Part shown: positions 34,049-41,665 of the stretch, one piece after another
Position numbering within the stretch: the first letter of the stretch is position 1
Layout of the letters: every line of letters begins with the position of its first letter
From: a bacterium
Lineage (GTDB): Bacteria > UBA10199 > 2-02-FULL-44-16 > JAAZCA01
DNA: 64,000 nt
Assembly (NCBI GenBank): GCA_021810905.1
Contig: JAJZQH010000001.1
Span: 1-64,000, forward strand
Direction of reading: 5' to 3'
Made by a program: the position numbers and the translations under genes
The notes under the pieces: model-generated
What the model was told of the DNA's origin: nothing
Database searches by the model: none
Seen by the model: only the letters and a program-made list of their open reading frames with translations

Positions 34049-34963
34049 TCATCGCACAACGGCGTTCGCAGGCAATGACATTACCGGTTGCCAGTAATCA
34101 ACCTGAGATGGCGAAAGGTCCGTTGCCATAGAGAGCACGGATTTTGCGCCGTCGATCAGCCGTAAAAAAATTTCGCCTTTTTTCTTCGAATACGTAAGCT
34201 TCGGTTCTCCCTTGATGCCGCCCAACTCGGCCGCGACCTTGATCGCCTCGGTGAAACCTCCCAGCTGATCCACCAGCCCCAGATCGAGCGCCTGCCTGCC
34301 AGTGTAGACGCGCCCATCGGCCAGCCTGCCTACTTCGTCAATCGGCAGATTGCGCGACTCTGCAACGGTCTCCTTGAATTGTTCGTAGAGGTCATTGAGA
34401 ACGCCTTCGAGCAGCTCGCGCTCCTCAGGGTTAAGCGGGCGATCGAACGAACCCGTATCCTTGAACTTGCCTACCGCGAGCGTCTCGTGGCCTATCTTGG
34501 CCCACTTGAGCAGCTCGCCTACGGTCACGTGATCCATGCGCACGCCGATGGAACCGGTGACCGTGCCAGGATCTGCAAGTATCTTCGTGCCGCCGCAGGC
34601 TATGTAATATCCGCCGCTGGCAGCCACAGAGCCCATGGACACCACTACAGGCTTCTTGTTAGCGAGATTTTTGACTGCTTCAAGTATCTCCTGCGATGCC
34701 CCTATCGAACCGCCTGGCGATTCAATGCGCAGGATCACACTCACGATGTCGTCGTCCTTTCGCGCGTCTTCGATCTCTTTTACCTTATCGTCTGAGGAAG
34801 AGATGAACCCATCGACGGAGATCACACCGACCATCTTGCCGGAGAAAACCGAGGGCGTGAATTCGGCGTCGCCGCTCAAAAAATACGAAGCCACGCCGGC
34901 TATAAACGCGAACCCCAGGATCACAACGGCGAGAAGGCTTATGATCAACCACTTATGCCGCAT
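34049..34963 (-). CDS. sppA: Signal peptide peptidase SppA (short form)
   Basis: This 304-residue membrane-anchored serine protease digests released signal peptides. A transmembrane helix occupies about 5-29. The nucleophile is Ser116 in VAASGGYYIACGG, and the general base is Lys168 in GKFKDTGS, as in the short Ser/Lys SppA36K class. TGSIGV is also conserved. ATG 34963 has a GGGGA site. It follows rpsA by 27 bases and precedes ihfB, so the order rpsA-sppA-ihfB-HIT-lapA forms one likely operon driven from the rpsA promoter. Confidence 0.93.
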   Translation of the reverse strand: MRHKWLIISLLAVVILGFAFIAGVASYFLSGDAEFTPSVFSGKMVGVISVDGFISSSDDKVKEIEDARKDDDIVSVILRIESPGGSIGASQEILEAVKNLANKKPVVVSMGSVAASGGYYIACGGTKILADPGTVTGSIGVRMDHVTVGELLKWAKIGHETLAVGKFKDTGSFDRPLNPEERELLEGVLNDLYEQFKETVAESRNLPIDEVGRLADGRVYTGRQALDLGLVDQLGGFTEAIKVAAELGGIKGEPKLTYSKKKGEIFLRLIDGAKSVLSMATDLSPSQVDYWQPVMSLPANAVVR

Positions 34964-34990
34964 GCGTGAAATCCCCCTGCAACCCGCCGT

Positions 34991-36574
34991 CTATTCCTTC
35001 GGCTTTGCGACCGCCAAAGTGAAACGCCGCTCTCGTGGATTGGTTTGCTTTACAACGATCTCGAACTCGCTCCCCACGTCAGTACCTTCGGGCGCGTCCG
35101 TCAGCGGTAGAAGCCCTTCGACGCCCTCTTCCAGCTGGACTACAAACCCCGCTGTGTTCTTTGCGATAACCTTGCCCGGTGCGCGGGAGCCTTCATTATA
35201 TGATGAGTTGATTTGATCCCATGGATCGTCGGCGAGCTGCTTGAGCCCGAGAGAAAAGCGTTCGTTCTGCGGATCGACGTGCAGGACCACTGCCTCGACC
35301 TCATCGCCCTTCTTGAACAGGTCTGACGGATGGCCGAAGTTCTGGACCCAGGAGAGATCGGAGATGTGCACGAGCCCGTCGATCTCACCGTTCACGTCAA
35401 CGAAGATGCCGAAGTCCGCTATGTTGCGAACCGCTCCCCTTATCTTGCTGCCAATCGGATATTTCTCTTCAAGACGCTCCCAGGGGTTCGGTTCGATCTG
35501 TTTCAGACCGAGGGAGATGCGCTTTCCCTCCGTATCCACGTCCAGAACGATTGCGTCAACCGAGTCGCCCACGTTGAGAACCTTCGAGGGATGCTTGATC
35601 TTCTTCGTCCAGCTCATCTCGGAGATATGAATGAGCCCCTCGACGCCGTCCTCCAGTGCGATGAAGGCGCCGTAATCCGCGAGGCTCACGACCTTACCCG
35701 TTACGCGCGAACCTACCGGGAAGCGGCGCTCTACGTCAACCCACGGATCAGGTTGCAACTGCTTGAGTCCAAGGCTTACCTTCTGCGACTGCTGGTCGAA
35801 TTTGAGCACCGCCACGCGTATTTCGTCGCCGACCGAGAACATCTCCGACGGATGATTGATCCTGCCCCACGTCATATCTGTGACGTGCAGGAGGCCATCT
35901 ATGCCGCCGAGATCCACGAAGACACCGTAATCGGTAACATTCTTGACGATGCCGTCGAAGACCTGGCCCTCTGCGAGATTCTGCAGCGTCGCCTCGCGCA
36001 TCGCCTCGCGTTCCTTCTCGAGAATGACCTTGCGAGAGAGAACGACGTTGCCGCGCCGCTTGTTGAGCTTGATGATCTTGAATTTATAAACATTGCCCAC
36101 GTACTTATCCAGATTGCGCGCGGGCCGCAGATCCACCTGCGAACCAGGCAGGAACGCCCTCACGCCGATGTCGACGGAGAGTCCGCCCTTGACCTTTGCC
36201 ACGACTGTTCCCTCGATCTCGCCGTCTTTCTCAGCGACCTCTGAGAGGATGTCCCACGTGCGCATGGCGTCGGCGCGTTCCTTGGAGAGGACCATCATGC
36301 CGCTTTCATTTTCGACAGTTTCCAGCAGGACGTTCACCTCGGCGCCGACATTGGCCGTGACCTCGCCGCGGGCGTTCTTGAACTCCTCGACCGGGATCTG
36401 GCCCTCTGACTTGAAGCCGATATCAACGACTACGTAGTCACGGCTTATGCGGACTACGCGTCCCTTGACGATCTGGCCTTCCTTTACTGCGGCGGCCTTT
36501 GTGCTCTCCTCGAAGAGGCGGGCAAATTCACTGCTTTTCTGCACACTACTCGGTTCGATCTGGACTGGACACAT
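34991..36574 (-). CDS. rpsA: 30S ribosomal protein S1
   Basis: S1 binds the mRNA leader and helps the 30S subunit unfold and select transcripts. The protein has 527 residues with six S1 domains: 1 near 32, 2 near 119, 3 near 203 (GVFVDLGGIDGLLHVTDMTW), 4 near 288, 5 near 375 and 6 near 460. Six domains are typical of Gram-negative S1. The start has a GGAGGAAG site about 11 bases upstream. A promoter (TTGACA-N17-TATGGT) lies in the divergent region. The presence of a full S1 alongside leaderless-looking genes is notable, because leaderless mRNAs do not need S1 for initiation. Confidence 0.95.
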   Translation of the reverse strand: MCPVQIEPSSVQKSSEFARLFEESTKAAAVKEGQIVKGRVVRISRDYVVVDIGFKSEGQIPVEEFKNARGEVTANVGAEVNVLLETVENESGMMVLSKERADAMRTWDILSEVAEKDGEIEGTVVAKVKGGLSVDIGVRAFLPGSQVDLRPARNLDKYVGNVYKFKIIKLNKRRGNVVLSRKVILEKEREAMREATLQNLAEGQVFDGIVKNVTDYGVFVDLGGIDGLLHVTDMTWGRINHPSEMFSVGDEIRVAVLKFDQQSQKVSLGLKQLQPDPWVDVERRFPVGSRVTGKVVSLADYGAFIALEDGVEGLIHISEMSWTKKIKHPSKVLNVGDSVDAIVLDVDTEGKRISLGLKQIEPNPWERLEEKYPIGSKIRGAVRNIADFGIFVDVNGEIDGLVHISDLSWVQNFGHPSDLFKKGDEVEAVVLHVDPQNERFSLGLKQLADDPWDQINSSYNEGSRAPGKVIAKNTAGFVVQLEEGVEGLLPLTDAPEGTDVGSEFEIVVKQTNPRERRFTLAVAKPKE

Positions 36575-36639
36575 GCTTGGACTTCCTCCTTTTTCCTTTA
36601 GAATTTAAGGCGTTGTAGCGATTCGCCTTGAAGGCGCCG

Positions 36640-36668
36640 ACCATAGATATCCGAAGCGATTTTGTCAA
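36640..36668 (-). promoter_or_regulatory. Putative rpsA promoter
   Basis: Reading the minus strand: TTGACA at 36668-36663, a 17-base spacer and TATGGT at 36645-36640. Its -35 box overlaps that of the divergent promoter at 36662-36689 by five bases. Confidence 0.6.
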
Positions 36669-36689
36669 AGGAAATGTTTAGATTTTAAT
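36662..36689 (+). promoter_or_regulatory. Putative promoter of the aldolase-like gene
   Basis: TTGTCA (36662-36667), a 16-base spacer and TTTAAT (36684-36689). The expected start near 36696 would put the hairpin at 36692-36716 at the 5' end of the transcript, leaving a leader of about 115 bases before ATG 36811. Confidence 0.5.
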
Positions 36690-36691
36690 GG

Positions 36692-36716
36692 GTTATCTGC
36701 GAAAGCCGCAGATAAC
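36692..36716 (+). promoter_or_regulatory. Perfect 10-bp hairpin in the 5' leader of the aldolase-like gene
   Basis: GTTATCTGCG and CGCAGATAAC form a perfect inverted repeat with a 5-base loop (AAAGC), located at the predicted transcription start. It could protect the mRNA end or be an operator. It has no U-tract, so it is not a terminator. Confidence 0.6.
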
Positions 36717-36810
36717 GGCCAATTCACGACTTGCGCAGGTTAATGATTTTCAAAAATCTCGCGTTCCATTGGAAAATCGGGTATCTATGACAAAACGTCG
36801 GGGGAAAAAC

Positions 36811-37869
36811 ATGAAAAAGAACAGGGACGTCTCGATATTGGACGTTACGATCCGCGATGGCAGTTATGCTATCAATTATCAATACACGCCTGAGCAGGTT
36901 GGCAGAATTGCCGGCGCACTGGATAGGGCTGGAGTAGATTTCATCGAAGTAAGCCACGGTTGCGGCCTGGGGGCGCGTGAAAACCTGAAGATTGAGGCCG
37001 CGGCGAGCGATGCTGAATATGTTGAGGCTGCCAAGCTTGCTACAGGACGCGCCAAGGTTGGAGTGATTGCAGGTCCAGCCCCAGTGACACTGCCGAAAGA
37101 TATAGATGCGGTCATCGATTCCGTGGATTTCATACGTTTTGCCGCCAATTGTGACAACCCTCGCTCAATCGAACCGAACCTTTCATATGCTTTGAAGAGA
37201 CGGCCGGACCTCAAGGTCTTCATGCAACTCATGCGTTCGACACGTAGGCCGAAGAGCGTCCTTATCGAATCCGGCCGAAAAGCGCAGGAGATGGGCATAG
37301 AAATAATGTATCTGGTCGATACGGTGGGCCACTTTCTCCCCTGGGAAGTCGAGGAGATCGTGCGTGAGCTCGCCTCCGAACTGAATATGGGAGTCGGTTT
37401 TCACGGTCACAATAACCTTGGCCTCGCGCTTGCGAACACCCTCGCGGCTGTCCGCTCGGGCGCTTGCTCTGTCGACGCGAGTCTTCGGGGCATGGGCAGG
37501 GCCGGTGGAAACGCGCAGCTTGAGGCCCTTGCTTCGCTCCTCAGTCGACTGGGTTCTGCTGATAGGCTTGATCTGGATGCACTGCTCGCCGCTGGGGACG
37601 AGCTGATCGCTCCCATGATGCCGCCGCGAAGGGGGATTGCGGCCGAGGACGTGCTCACCGCAGACGCAAATCTCGATCTCTACCCTCTCCCCTTTTATAG
37701 AATGCTCGCGGAGCATGCTGGCGTTCCATTTGAGGATCTCGTGCGTGCGCTCGGAAGCGATCCCGCGCTCATGGAGGCAGGGATTGACGAGATGGAGCGG
37801 GCACTCGCTAAACTTGGCGCAGACACAGAGCATGCATTTGCTGCCGTGGGCATCGAAAAGAAGAAGTAG
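36811..37869 (+). CDS. DRE-TIM (HMGL/4-hydroxy-2-oxovalerate aldolase-like) protein
   Basis: This 352-residue TIM-barrel enzyme resembles 4-hydroxy-2-oxoacid aldolases. The metal-site Asp is in TIRDGS (Arg15, Asp16), and the metal histidines are His198 and His200 in GFHGHNN. This agrees with DmpG-type spacing. Where that family has a catalytic-base His (RDGMHAIRHQY) the sequence is RDGSYAINYQY, so Tyr19 replaces it. The reaction may therefore differ. There is no acetaldehyde dehydrogenase partner nearby. The start at 36811 has a GGGGG site; an earlier in-frame ATG runs through the leader hairpin. It is convergent with the aminotransferase gene, with only 12 bases between stops. Confidence 0.82.
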   Translation: MKKNRDVSILDVTIRDGSYAINYQYTPEQVGRIAGALDRAGVDFIEVSHGCGLGARENLKIEAAASDAEYVEAAKLATGRAKVGVIAGPAPVTLPKDIDAVIDSVDFIRFAANCDNPRSIEPNLSYALKRRPDLKVFMQLMRSTRRPKSVLIESGRKAQEMGIEIMYLVDTVGHFLPWEVEEIVRELASELNMGVGFHGHNNLGLALANTLAAVRSGACSVDASLRGMGRAGGNAQLEALASLLSRLGSADRLDLDALLAAGDELIAPMMPPRRGIAAEDVLTADANLDLYPLPFYRMLAEHAGVPFEDLVRALGSDPALMEAGIDEMERALAKLGADTEHAFAAVGIEKKK

Positions 37870-37881
37870 GATCGAGATGCG

Positions 37882-39159
37882 TCAGGTTTTATCGATGGAA
37901 TCTTCGAGAGCGCTGCAGATGAATTTCACGTCCTCCTCAGAAAGCCTTGTGTGAAACGGAAGGAAGGTCAACAGGGGGGCGATTGTTTCAGTGATCGGTA
38001 GCTGTGATATCCTTTTTCCAAGATAGGCGTGGTAGATCTCCTGCATGTGATGGGCGTGCCAGAGGCCAAGAGTAATGCCGTAACGTTCGTACAGCGGCAA
38101 GATAAGGCGATCCCTTTCGGGCAATAGTACGGCATAATGAGTAAGCACTGTTTCATCATCCACATCCTGAAGTGTGATCAATCTCCTGTCGCGCAATCCT
38201 GAAAGGCACTCGTCATACACATCCTTGAGCCTTTTGCGCCGTGCGAATATCTCCTCGCTGCGTTTAAGATTCTCCAATGCGATGACCGCATTCAAAGCGC
38301 TCAACTTAAAATTGGCGCCGAATTCTTCAATTATAGAAGGCTGGCTGAAACTCACACCCTGGTGAGCGATCGTGGCGACCCGATGAAGAAGCCCCTCGTC
38401 GTGCGAGGTCATCAGCGCACCGCCAAGGCCTGTGATGTTCTTGGAGACCGCAAGGCTGAACACAGTGGCGCTATGCCTGCCCAGGTTGAGCACACCGGGT
38501 CTCAGCCCGTTTTGCCTCGATCCAACGGCCAATGACGCATCCTGTATGACGGGTATATCTTTTCCAGCCCCCTCTGTCAGGTCGTAGAACGGTGCGAGAT
38601 CTACAAACCTGTTGAGATGGGTGAGAACTATGGCCCTTGTCTCATTCGTAATTGCGCGGGCAACTTCTTCAGGATCCATGCACCAGCTCTTTTCATCCAC
38701 ATCCACGAAGCGCGGTATTCCGCCAGCGGCCATGATCGCGTTAGGAACTCCCACGTAGTTGAGAGAGGACATGATGACCTCTCCGCCTGCCACGCCGAGC
38801 GCCGTCATCAAGGCCCAGAGCGCCCCGGTGGCGCTGGCGGCCCCGACGGCGTGCATCGGCAATGAGTCGATATTACGGTCCTTCATCATGCGCTGGGCAA
38901 GTGGATGTCTGATTCCTTCATCCTCGCCCAGGTATTGGAGAAAATTCTGATAAAGGCGTTGCATGGGCCCGCCCGCTGTCGGGCGGAAGAAGATCTCCGG
39001 CAGGGATTCCTGCGTGAGCAGATCTATGAGAGCCGACACCTCGCCTGCGCCTTCGTTGGCGCCACCCTGCCAGGAGCGCAGAAGCTCATCGATAAGCTCG
39101 CGAGTCCGGCCGCGGCCCGGATCGATATCCGGATGAATCAGCGTATATGCTTTCGGCAT
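37882..39159 (-). CDS. DegT/DnrJ/EryC1/StrS-type PLP aminotransferase
   Basis: This 425-residue fold-type I PLP enzyme is of the sugar or aminocyclitol aminotransferase family. The PLP lysine is Lys240 in FSLAVSKNITGLGGAL, and Asp207 lies in VIQDASLAVGS. The large-domain glycine motif is in AVGAASATGALWALMTALG at about 105-123. The first 100 residues form an N-terminal extension beyond the usual family start, including a Pro/Arg-rich loop at 55-70. Partners in this class usually act in surface polysaccharide or natural-product synthesis. It faces the aldolase-like gene convergently and is divergent from the radical SAM gene at 39225. Confidence 0.86.
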   Translation of the reverse strand: MPKAYTLIHPDIDPGRGRTRELIDELLRSWQGGANEGAGEVSALIDLLTQESLPEIFFRPTAGGPMQRLYQNFLQYLGEDEGIRHPLAQRMMKDRNIDSLPMHAVGAASATGALWALMTALGVAGGEVIMSSLNYVGVPNAIMAAGGIPRFVDVDEKSWCMDPEEVARAITNETRAIVLTHLNRFVDLAPFYDLTEGAGKDIPVIQDASLAVGSRQNGLRPGVLNLGRHSATVFSLAVSKNITGLGGALMTSHDEGLLHRVATIAHQGVSFSQPSIIEEFGANFKLSALNAVIALENLKRSEEIFARRKRLKDVYDECLSGLRDRRLITLQDVDDETVLTHYAVLLPERDRLILPLYERYGITLGLWHAHHMQEIYHAYLGKRISQLPITETIAPLLTFLPFHTRLSEEDVKFICSALEDSIDKT

Positions 39160-39189
39160 GCCGATGCTTTATAACACAATAATACCTGC

Positions 39190-39218
39190 TTGGCTACGAT
39201 CACGAATCGTACTAAAAT
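39190..39218 (+). promoter_or_regulatory. Promoter giving a leaderless mRNA for 39225, with a palindrome in the spacer
   Basis: TTGGCT (39190-39195), a 17-base spacer and TAAAAT (39213-39218). The ATG at 39225 begins 7 bases after the -10 box, which is the expected start point itself. The spacer contains ACGAT-N5-ATCGT (39196-39210), a possible operator. Confidence 0.7.
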
Positions 39219-39224
39219 TGAAAA

Positions 39225-40535
39225 ATGAAACTCCTCCTGATCAATCCAAATGACAACAATACGTCCCGGAACCCGGCGCTCAATGAATATGTTGTACAAA
39301 ACCCGCATATCTTCATCATGCGGCAGCCCTCTCTGCCCCTTCTGACCGTTGCCGCCCTTACGCCTGAAGATATCGAGGTGGAATACGTTGATGAAAACGT
39401 GAGCAATATTGACCTGAGCTGCGAGGCCGACCTGGTTGGCATCACCGGGATGACACAGCAGGCCGTGCGCGCCTACGAGATTGCAGACGGATTTCGCAGC
39501 CGACGAATCAAGGTGGTGATGGGCGGTATCCACGCAACCGTATTGCCCGAAGAAGCAAAGCAACATGCGGATTCAGTCGTCATCGGAGAAGCCGAGGACG
39601 TGTGGACGACATGCATATCCGATTTTTTAAACGGATCAATGAAAGAATATTATCATGGCGGGATGCCTGAGTTGAAAAAATCCCCGCTCCCTCGCTACGA
39701 TCTTGCGCGTGATTTTGACTTTGCCGGCTCGCCGCTGAGTTATGTTCCAATACAGGTCTCCCGCGGCTGTCCGAATAACTGCGCATTCTGCACGGTCACT
39801 TCCATCTACGGGAAGAAATACAGGACAAAGACGGTTCAACAGGTAGTTCGAGAATTCGAGTCCATACTCGCGGCCTGCCGGTTTCAAAACATGGTGATAA
39901 AGTTCAACGACGACAATCCTTTTATCGACAAAAAATTCACAAAGGCGATGCTGCGCGCTATCACGCCACTGAAGGCCAAATGGTTCTCCCTGGCCGATAT
40001 CTCCATCGCCAGATCTCCTGACATTCTCGATCTGCTTCGTGAGTCAGGATGCCTGGCGCTGGGGATCGGATTTGAAAGCGTCGACCCTCATGTCCTGGAC
40101 GACGTGAGTCATTGGAAACGCAAATACCTTCAATCCTACGCCGAATCGGTACGCATCATCAAAGAACACGGCATGATTGTCGCAGGGAGCTTCATGTTTG
40201 GTTTTGATCACGATACGGTGGAGACTTTCAGGAGGGTGCGCGATTTCGTGCTCGAAAACAACGTCCCGAGCAAATACAGCATTGTCACTCCCTTTCCCGG
40301 TACCAGGCTATACGATAAGATATGTGCGCAGGGCCGCCTGAAGAAGGAACTGAATTGGAGCCATTACAACTTCCTTAACGTGGTCTATAAGACGAAGATG
40401 CCCGAAGCACTCCTTATGGAGGAACTCAGGAAACTCTACGAAGAAACTTGGAGCCAGCAGGCAATGAATCAGATCAGCGCCTCTAATGCCACAGTGATGG
40501 AGAAATCTGAACGATTGAGGAAACAAACAAGGTAG
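39225..40535 (+). CDS. B12-binding domain radical SAM protein
   Basis: This 436-residue protein has an N-terminal cobalamin-type Rossmann domain at about 1-135 (VVMGGIHATVLPEEA and VVIGEAEDVW). The radical SAM cluster is Cys182, Cys186 and Cys189 (RGCPNNCAFC). The C-terminal TIM-barrel half carries IGFESVDPHVLDDVSHWKRK and TPFPGTRLYDK, typical of the BchE-like superfamily. Members act on tetrapyrroles, lipids, peptides and other substrates, and the target here is unknown. No Shine-Dalgarno site is present; the promoter position predicts a leaderless transcript. A long terminator follows at 40584. It may work with the adjacent aldolase-like and aminotransferase genes. Confidence 0.88.
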   Translation: MKLLLINPNDNNTSRNPALNEYVVQNPHIFIMRQPSLPLLTVAALTPEDIEVEYVDENVSNIDLSCEADLVGITGMTQQAVRAYEIADGFRSRRIKVVMGGIHATVLPEEAKQHADSVVIGEAEDVWTTCISDFLNGSMKEYYHGGMPELKKSPLPRYDLARDFDFAGSPLSYVPIQVSRGCPNNCAFCTVTSIYGKKYRTKTVQQVVREFESILAACRFQNMVIKFNDDNPFIDKKFTKAMLRAITPLKAKWFSLADISIARSPDILDLLRESGCLALGIGFESVDPHVLDDVSHWKRKYLQSYAESVRIIKEHGMIVAGSFMFGFDHDTVETFRRVRDFVLENNVPSKYSIVTPFPGTRLYDKICAQGRLKKELNWSHYNFLNVVYKTKMPEALLMEELRKLYEETWSQQAMNQISASNATVMEKSERLRKQTR

Positions 40536-40583
40536 TTAATCCGCAATGTTCTTACCGGGTGCAACAAACGCCGGTCTCCTCCT

Positions 40584-40625
40584 CAAAAGAAAACGACCCC
40601 GAAAAACCGGGGCCGTTTTCTTTTG
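40584..40625. terminator. Bidirectional terminator between radical SAM gene and tRNA-Gly
   Basis: Two 18-base arms (CAAAAGAAAACG... and ...CGTTTTCTTTTG) are complementary except for one position, which becomes a G-U pair on the minus strand. They flank a loop of about 6 bases. The A-rich and T-rich outer parts supply U-tracts in both directions, so it can stop both the tRNA and the radical SAM transcripts. Confidence 0.9.
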
Positions 40626-40697
<72 letters not shown>

Positions 40698-40704
40698 AAG
40701 GCGA

Positions 40705-40871
40705 AACGAAGCTTTTGCCCTGATACTTCGTTGGGCTCGTCGGCACGGCCTGCGACGTACTGTCTAGATCTGACGCGGCGGTTTGCCTTCGTCCACTGGA
40801 CGAAGTTTTCCCGCCTTGTCTGACTCGGCCGGCTTCCTCGCCCTGCCTCGTCTCAGGGCAAAATCTTCGTT
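40705..40871 (-). ncRNA. Candidate structured RNA or palindromic element upstream of tRNA-Gly
   Basis: This non-coding segment of 167 bases is closed by a 19-base inverted repeat with one mismatch (40705-40723 and 40853-40871; one arm begins AACGAAGCTTTTGCCC). Inside it is a perfect 8-base-pair hairpin with a 3-base loop (CTTCGTCC/GGACGAAG, 40787-40805), enclosed by GGCGG/CCGCC. On the minus strand a TTGACA lies just upstream and the tRNA just downstream. It could be a transcribed structured RNA processed together with the tRNA, or a mobile palindrome. The strand and identity are inferred. Confidence 0.45.
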
Positions 40872-40934
40872 CCGCAAACAGATTGTCAAGCCATCAACAG
40901 ATGCATCAAATTCAAAAAAGTGGCGGGCTGCTTA

Positions 40935-41558
40935 TCATTCGACTGGAATTTTGTCAATCGCCCGTATTTGTGCCTCTTGCCGCGACATCTCACGGAAAAA
41001 GCCTATCGCATAATGCAGCCCGGATCCGAGGGAAAGGAGCATGGACGGGATAATCAGCACCCATGCCATGAGCCTCCATTGCATTCCAAAAAAGGGATAG
41101 TGCAACAGCAGCCCCACCGTGGCGCTCGACACGAAAGCGGATTTGTATTTTCCCCAGTGGCTCGCGGCTATCACCACGCCTTCGTCCACCGCGATTCCCC
41201 TCAAAGCAGTGACAGTTACTTCTCTGATGAAGAAGATCGCCACGATCCACGCTGGCATGCGTCCGAGCCCCACCATCATGATCATCGCCACGAGAAAGAT
41301 CATCTTGTCGGCCAGCGGATCGATGAACTGACCGAACGTGCTGGAGAGGCCCTTTTTTCTCGCGAGGTAGCCGTCGACCATGTCGGAACACATGGCCAGA
41401 GTGAAGACCAGCGCCGACGCCAATGAAAGGGATCGATTCAGCCGTACGTCCGGGCTCGAATCGTCAATAAAGAGCATGAGTACGAGCAGCACAGGTACAG
41501 CGAGCAGTCGGCCGATCGTGATCCAGTTAGGAAGATTCAGATATGATGATTTAGGCAT
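40935..41558 (-). CDS. pgsA: CDP-diacylglycerol-glycerol-3-phosphate 3-phosphatidyltransferase
   Basis: PgsA makes phosphatidylglycerol phosphate, committing CDP-diacylglycerol to phosphatidylglycerol and cardiolipin. It is a 207-residue inner-membrane protein with about four to six hydrophobic segments. The CDP-alcohol phosphotransferase motif is complete: DMVDGYLARKKGLSSTFGQF followed by IDPLADK, with all the aspartates needed for metal and substrate binding. The N-terminal LPNWITIGRLLAVPVLL is typical of PgsA. ATG 41558 has an AGGA site. It is divergent from nadB. The palindromic segment and tRNA-Gly lie downstream. Confidence 0.93.
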   Translation of the reverse strand: MPKSSYLNLPNWITIGRLLAVPVLLVLMLFIDDSSPDVRLNRSLSLASALVFTLAMCSDMVDGYLARKKGLSSTFGQFIDPLADKMIFLVAMIMMVGLGRMPAWIVAIFFIREVTVTALRGIAVDEGVVIAASHWGKYKSAFVSSATVGLLLHYPFFGMQWRLMAWVLIIPSMLLSLGSGLHYAIGFFREMSRQEAQIRAIDKIPVE

Positions 41559-41665
41559 AAATTCCTGCGCATCCCCTTCTTGCTCGGTGAATAGCGCTTA
41601 CAGCTTATGACCGGTTTTTGTCAAAGAGATTGTACTCGTTCCTCATCTTTGTTAATCACGAAGGG

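Noticed and set aside
33748-34059. ATG start at 34059 for ihfB
   Set aside because: It adds nine residues without family match; the TTG at 34032 has a perfect AGGAGG site and gives the standard 94-residue length.
41620-41665. Leaderless promoter for nadB
   Set aside because: TTGTAC and TTAATC boxes are only loosely placed, and an AAGGG lies next to the start; the evidence is too weak to list.
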